A DNA stretch of 9,647 nt from Patescibacteria group bacterium (GTDB lineage: Bacteria > Patescibacteriota > JAHJAL01), in NCBI GenBank assembly GCA_018814055.1, contig JAHJAL010000019.1, positions 1 through 9,647 on the forward strand. The letters are read 5' to 3'. The notes under the pieces are model-generated. The model did not search any database. It was not told the origin of the DNA and saw only the letters and a list, made by a program, of their open reading frames with translations. The translations under genes and the position numbers were made by a program. Shown one piece after another: positions 6,426-9,647 of this stretch (position 1 is the stretch's first letter; each line of letters starts with the position of its first letter).

Positions 6426-7807
6426 AAAAACTTATCAGCCAATACATCGATTGGGGCCGCTCCCAGCGTCAATAAGACCATATCCTTGTTTATCTCTTTC
6501 TTCATTAGCTCATAGGCCTCTTTCCACTCGGGAACATAAGATACATGAATACCTTTCTTGGACTTTATCGCTTCCACCAATTTTTTTGAATTCACTTGTG
6601 ATTTGTCAATCTTGGCTTTTCTTGCCTCATATATATCCAACACTATTAATCGCTCAACCCCCTCAAAACAATTCACAAATTCATCAAAAAAATTCATAGT
6701 TCGCTCATATTGATGCGGCCAAAATACTATCCATAAATCTTTTTTGGGATAGAATTCTCTTATGCCCTCTATCGTATTTTTTATCTCAGTCGGATGATGG
6801 CCATAATCATCAATCACCACCACTCCGTCTTTTTCACCCTTTATCTCAAATCTTCGACTTGCCCCCGTGAACTCTGCCAAAATCTCGGCTGCTGTCTGAA
6901 CATCCACCAACAAAAAATCAGCCACGATAACAGCCGCCACCGCGTTCAAAACATTGAATTTTCCCGGAATCCTCAAACTAAACGATGTACCCAATTCTTC
7001 ATCATCCAAAGCCACCTCAAACCCAACCAAGCCATCATCAGACCGATAATTTTTTATCCGCCAATACACTCCCGCAAAGCTTTTTGGTTTCCTGCCAAAA
7101 CCATACCCCACCAAATTTGCTTTTTTTCCTCTCATCAATTTGAGCACATTTTTATCATCAAGACACCCCACCAACATACCATCAATCGGAACCTTATTGG
7201 CAAACATGGTAAAAGTCTCAAAAATATCTCGCAAGTCTTTGTAAGTATCCATATGCTCTTCTTCAATATTGGTCATCACCAATATTTGCGGTTCCAAATC
7301 CAAAAAAGCCCGCTGGTACTCACATGCTTCCGCCACCACCAAATCACTGTCACCATATTTGGCATTACTGCCAATCTCCTTTATATATGAACCACCCAAT
7401 ATAGTTGGATTCTCCCCGGCTTTTTCCAATATCGCAGCAATCATCGATGTAACCGTGGTTTTCCCATGCATACCGGACACTGCCACCCCCACCTTATCTC
7501 TCATCAAAAATCCCACCAGCTGCATACGACGCCAGACAGGTATATTAAGCCTTCTTGCCTCCACCAGCTCCGGATTATCATCCTCAATCGCGCCAGTCAT
7601 GACCACCAAATCAATATCATCATCAATATTGCCGGCATCATGACCAATATTTACCTTGACACCCAATTCCCGTAATTCATCCAATCCTTTTTTATCATCC
7701 AGGTCAGAACCAGCTACCTCTTTATCCATCGCCAACATCACTTTCGCCAATCCACTCATTGACACGCCCCCGATTCCGATAAAATAAACTTTTTTGAACA
7801 AAATCAT
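6419..7807 (-). CDS. murC: UDP-N-acetylmuramate--L-alanine ligase MurC
   Basis: MurC joins L-Ala to UDP-MurNAc with ATP, the first amino acid of the stem peptide, in the cytoplasm. Counting from the ATG at 7807 (462 residues), it has the N-terminal dinucleotide-like motif FIGIGGVSMSG (9-19), the ATP P-loop SGMHGKTTV (111-119) and EACEYQRAFL (160-169), a version of the MurC substrate-binding motif. It also has the Mur-ligase HHPTEI (337-342) and FWPHQYERT (362-370), typical of MurC rather than MurD/E/F. The C-terminal motif is LGAAPI where GAGDI is more usual. An in-frame TTG at 7831 would add eight residues. The ATG is preferred because it gives the usual MurC N-terminus and has GGA nine bases upstream. 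It starts 40 bases after murG and is followed by murB after 11 bases. Confidence 0.96.
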   Translation of the reverse strand: MILFKKVYFIGIGGVSMSGLAKVMLAMDKEVAGSDLDDKKGLDELRELGVKVNIGHDAGNIDDDIDLVVMTGAIEDDNPELVEARRLNIPVWRRMQLVGFLMRDKVGVAVSGMHGKTTVTSMIAAILEKAGENPTILGGSYIKEIGSNAKYGDSDLVVAEACEYQRAFLDLEPQILVMTNIEEEHMDTYKDLRDIFETFTMFANKVPIDGMLVGCLDDKNVLKLMRGKKANLVGYGFGRKPKSFAGVYWRIKNYRSDDGLVGFEVALDDEELGTSFSLRIPGKFNVLNAVAAVIVADFLLVDVQTAAEILAEFTGASRRFEIKGEKDGVVVIDDYGHHPTEIKNTIEGIREFYPKKDLWIVFWPHQYERTMNFFDEFVNCFEGVERLIVLDIYEARKAKIDKSQVNSKKLVEAIKSKKGIHVSYVPEWKEAYELMKKEINKDMVLLTLGAAPIDVLADKFLE

Positions 7808-7816
7808 AATAATAAA

Positions 7817-7825
7817 TCCAACCTC
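7817..7825 (-). promoter_or_regulatory. Candidate murC ribosome binding site
   Basis: On the minus strand this reads GAGGTTGGA. GGA ends nine bases before the ATG at 7807; GAGG is 14 bases away. The upstream alternative TTG at 7831 has no such element, so this site is the main reason for choosing the ATG start of murC. Confidence 0.4.
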
Positions 7826-7847
7826 AATCAAATTTATCTAAAACCAT

Positions 7848-8966
7848 TCAACTATACTTCTCCACCATACTATCAATCAAATCAGATATAATCTGAGCCG
7901 ACCCCTCCGTCATCATTGCCGTCGCTGCCGCCGCTTTCATTTCTTCCAACCTCTCTTCGTCAGACAAAATCGACTCTACCAACACGGCCAAATTTATCCG
8001 ATCAAAATCCCGCTCTTCCACCATCACACTTGCGCCCATATCTTCAAAACTCTTAGCATTGAAATACTGGTGATTACCGGCAGAATGCGGCAATGGTACC
8101 AAAATGGATGGTTTAGCCAAATCTGATAACTCGGCCAAGGTCGAACCCGCCCGCGATATCACGATATCAGCTATCATAATCGCTCTATCATAATCATCAT
8201 ACATAAAATCAAAAATCAGATATTTGCCTTTGCCCCGCACTATATTTATCTTCTTGCTCTCCACTCTCTTGAAATCAGTTTCTCCGGTAATATGAATCAC
8301 ATTGCAAAATTCCAGCAAATCAACAATATTATTCATTACATACGTATTGATACTAACCGCCCCCTGGCTGCCACCCGTTATCAGTAAAACCGGCAAATCA
8401 TTATCTAAGGCAAAAAATTTCCTGGCTTTCGGAATATCACTTTTTTGGACCTTCCATTCTCTAATCGGCATCCCCGCCCAAACCATTTTCTCCTCACTAT
8501 AACCATTATAACAGCCAACCGGAAACGCCACCGCAATCTTTCCGGCAAATTTCGAAATTATACTATTGGACAAACCCATCACCGAGTCAGACTCGTGCGC
8601 CAATATCGGCAAACCCAACATCCACGCCGCGATTGCCACCGGTAATGATACATTGCCGCCCTTGGTAAAAACCAAATCCGGCTTATATCGCCACAATATA
8701 TATAAACACTGGATAATGCTATACGGTACCAACAAAATATCTATAATATTCCTCAAATCAAAATATCGTCTTAGTTTTCCAGCATATATCGTTTGATATT
8801 CTATCTTCTTTCTATCCAATAACTGCATCTCACTCCCTCCGGCCAATCCGACAAACAACACATCATAAGTATCTTTTATCCTATCATAAATACTTAAAAG
8901 CGGGATAACATGCCCACCGCTGCCTCCCCCGGCCAAAACAATCTTTTTTTTCTTGCTTTTATTCAT
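7848..8966 (-). CDS. murG: Lipid II synthase MurG (GlcNAc transferase)
   Basis: MurG transfers GlcNAc from UDP-GlcNAc to lipid I, giving lipid II on the inner face of the membrane. It is a GT-B glycosyltransferase. The 372-residue product shows the N-terminal glycine loop AGGGSGGHVIP (12-22) with the catalytic-type His19, and HESDSVMGLSN (124-134), matching the acceptor-side HE motif. The C-terminal donor domain has GGSQG (198-202), ISRAGSTLAEL (270-280, with Glu279 at the UDP-GlcNAc ribose position) and PLPHSAGNHQYFNA (291-304). Length is normal. The ATG at 8966 follows the ftsW stop after one codon and has GGTGA overlapping that stop, so it is very likely translationally coupled to ftsW. 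murC follows on the same strand. Confidence 0.97.
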   Translation of the reverse strand: MNKSKKKKIVLAGGGSGGHVIPLLSIYDRIKDTYDVLFVGLAGGSEMQLLDRKKIEYQTIYAGKLRRYFDLRNIIDILLVPYSIIQCLYILWRYKPDLVFTKGGNVSLPVAIAAWMLGLPILAHESDSVMGLSNSIISKFAGKIAVAFPVGCYNGYSEEKMVWAGMPIREWKVQKSDIPKARKFFALDNDLPVLLITGGSQGAVSINTYVMNNIVDLLEFCNVIHITGETDFKRVESKKINIVRGKGKYLIFDFMYDDYDRAIMIADIVISRAGSTLAELSDLAKPSILVPLPHSAGNHQYFNAKSFEDMGASVMVEERDFDRINLAVLVESILSDEERLEEMKAAAATAMMTEGSAQIISDLIDSMVEKYS

Positions 8967-8968
8967 AT

Positions 8969-8974
8969 ATCACC
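8969..8974 (-). promoter_or_regulatory. murG ribosome binding site overlapping ftsW stop
   Basis: On the minus strand GGTGAT lies just upstream of the murG ATG and contains the ftsW TGA stop. GGTGATC is the 3' part of the extended Shine-Dalgarno complement (GGAGGTGATC), so a close spacing is acceptable. It suggests stop-start coupling between ftsW and murG. Confidence 0.4.
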
Positions 8975-9647
8975 GATGACTATACTTTGATATATTATAC
9001 AACACTCCCACGCCCACCATGGACATTATCAAAGATGAACCACCATAACTTACAAATGGCAATGGTAAACCTGTCAAAGGAACCAAAGACAACATCGCGG
9101 CCATATTGATAAATGCCTGAAACCCCAACCAGGTTACAATTCCAATCGCCAAAAGCCGACCAAACACATCCGGAGCTTTTTTGGCTATTTGTAATCCCCG
9201 AAACAAAAACAATATATACACCAGCAAAAATAATACAATTCGGATAAAGCCCAATTCTTCCGCCATCACCGCGAATATCGAATCTCCTGACACTTCAGGC
9301 AGATAACTATATTTTTGCATACTTTTCCCAAAACCACGACCCAACCAACCACCGGATCCAACCGCCACCAGGGCCTGCTGAATATGGTATCCAATACCCA
9401 ACAAACTTTCCTCTGGATTCAAAAAAGCTTTCAAGCGAGCCAATCTGTATGAAGAACTAACAATCAATAACCACACTACCCCCAAAGCGGAGATACAAGC
9501 TATCAAAATATGACGTATCCTCGCCCCGGCCACAAAAAACAATACAGATGCTGTCAAAGAAATTACCAACATAGTACCTAAATCCGGCTGCAACATAACC
9601 AAGGCGGCTATCAAAAACATCAATGCCGCAAACGGCAAAAATCCTAC
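8970..9647 (-). CDS. ftsW: Septal peptidoglycan polymerase FtsW (SEDS), 5' end outside window
   Basis: FtsW is a multi-pass membrane glycosyltransferase of the SEDS family that polymerises lipid II at the division septum with a partner class B PBP. Only the C-terminal 225 residues are visible. The frame is open to the window edge (VGFLPFAAL...), and family length implies roughly 150 N-terminal residues missing. Visible motifs, in fragment numbering, are QPDLGT (20-25), NPEES (77-81), GSGGWLGRGFGKSMQKY (97-113) and LPEVSGDSIFAVMAEE (116-131). Asp122 of that last motif matches the essential SEDS Asp. PLTGLPLPFVSYGGSS is at 190-205. Several long hydrophobic segments are membrane helices. A TTG at 9638 could be taken for a start, but it falls inside the conserved transmembrane core. 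RodA is the main alternative; the adjacent murG, murC, murB and ftsQ favour FtsW. Confidence 0.93.
   Translation of the reverse strand, partial: VGFLPFAALMFLIAALVMLQPDLGTMLVISLTASVLFFVAGARIRHILIACISALGVVWLLIVSSSYRLARLKAFLNPEESLLGIGYHIQQALVAVGSGGWLGRGFGKSMQKYSYLPEVSGDSIFAVMAEELGFIRIVLFLLVYILFLFRGLQIAKKAPDVFGRLLAIGIVTWLGFQAFINMAAMLSLVPLTGLPLPFVSYGGSSLIMSMVGVGVLYNISKYSHR

Larger units (their letters stand above)
1567..9647 (-). other. Probable operon ftsW-murG-murC-murB-ftsQ-recJ-radA
   Basis: Seven genes lie head to tail on the minus strand with gaps of 3 (ftsW-murG), 40 (murG-murC, ATG start), 11 (murC-murB), 47 (murB-ftsQ), 9 (ftsQ-recJ) and 3 bases (recJ-radA). No hairpin-plus-T-tract terminator was seen in any gap. 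The first five are a division/cell-wall (dcw) cluster; the last two are DNA recombination genes. The promoter must lie beyond the right edge, unless the AT-rich gap before ftsQ holds an internal one. Confidence 0.65.

Noticed and set aside
6794..7390. Open frame of 198 codons on the + strand
   Set aside because: Antisense to murC; rich in His, Ile and Gln with no domain pattern, and no ribosome binding site was recognised.
8970..9638. Complete short ftsW starting at TTG 9638
   Set aside because: The frame stays open to the window edge and the upstream codons encode VGF that fits the SEDS core; a start here would lack the N-terminal membrane helices.
1567..9647. Alternative genetic code (UGA as Gly or Trp)
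   Set aside because: Four genes end in TGA exactly where their families end, and the seven minus-strand frames contain no internal TGA needing readthrough.

Overview
The window most likely comes from a Patescibacteria (CPR)-type bacterium. This is inferred from three things: a compact AT-rich gene layout, a peptidoglycan/division cluster run together with repair genes, and a secreted protein built from Ig-like repeats of a kind I associate with that group. I cannot confirm the taxon without a search. The standard genetic code fits: four genes (ftsW, murG, recJ, radA) end in TGA at the position expected for their families, which argues against the UGA-as-glycine lineages (code 25).

Layout. 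At 1-1530, on the + strand, lies one gene for a secreted protein of 509 residues with a signal peptide, two tandem Ig-like domains (NBR1-like) and two tandem fibronectin-III-like domains. It converges on a run of seven minus-strand genes that fills the rest of the window. Read in the direction of transcription (right to left) these are ftsW (5' part cut off by the window edge), murG, murC, murB, ftsQ/divIB, recJ and radA. Gaps between them are 3 to 47 bases, so they look like one transcription unit, possibly with an internal signal in the AT-rich 47-base gap before ftsQ. No RNA genes, mobile elements, CRISPR arrays or gene-free stretches over 300 bases were seen.

How the genes work together. 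MurC and MurB make and extend cytoplasmic UDP-MurNAc precursors, MurG converts lipid I to lipid II at the membrane, FtsW polymerises lipid II at the septum, and FtsQ scaffolds the divisome. RecJ (5'-3' single-strand exonuclease) and RadA (recombination branch-migration ATPase) follow where many bacteria have ftsA and ftsZ. The secreted protein is probably a surface or extracellular adhesion/binding protein with no visible functional tie to the operon.

Most of the window is recognisable core biology. The points most worth checking are the duplicated architecture of the secreted protein, the ftsQ-recJ-radA junction, the perfect AT palindrome before ftsQ, three gene junctions that stay in frame across a stop codon, and a C-over-G bias of the + strand that does not follow gene direction.
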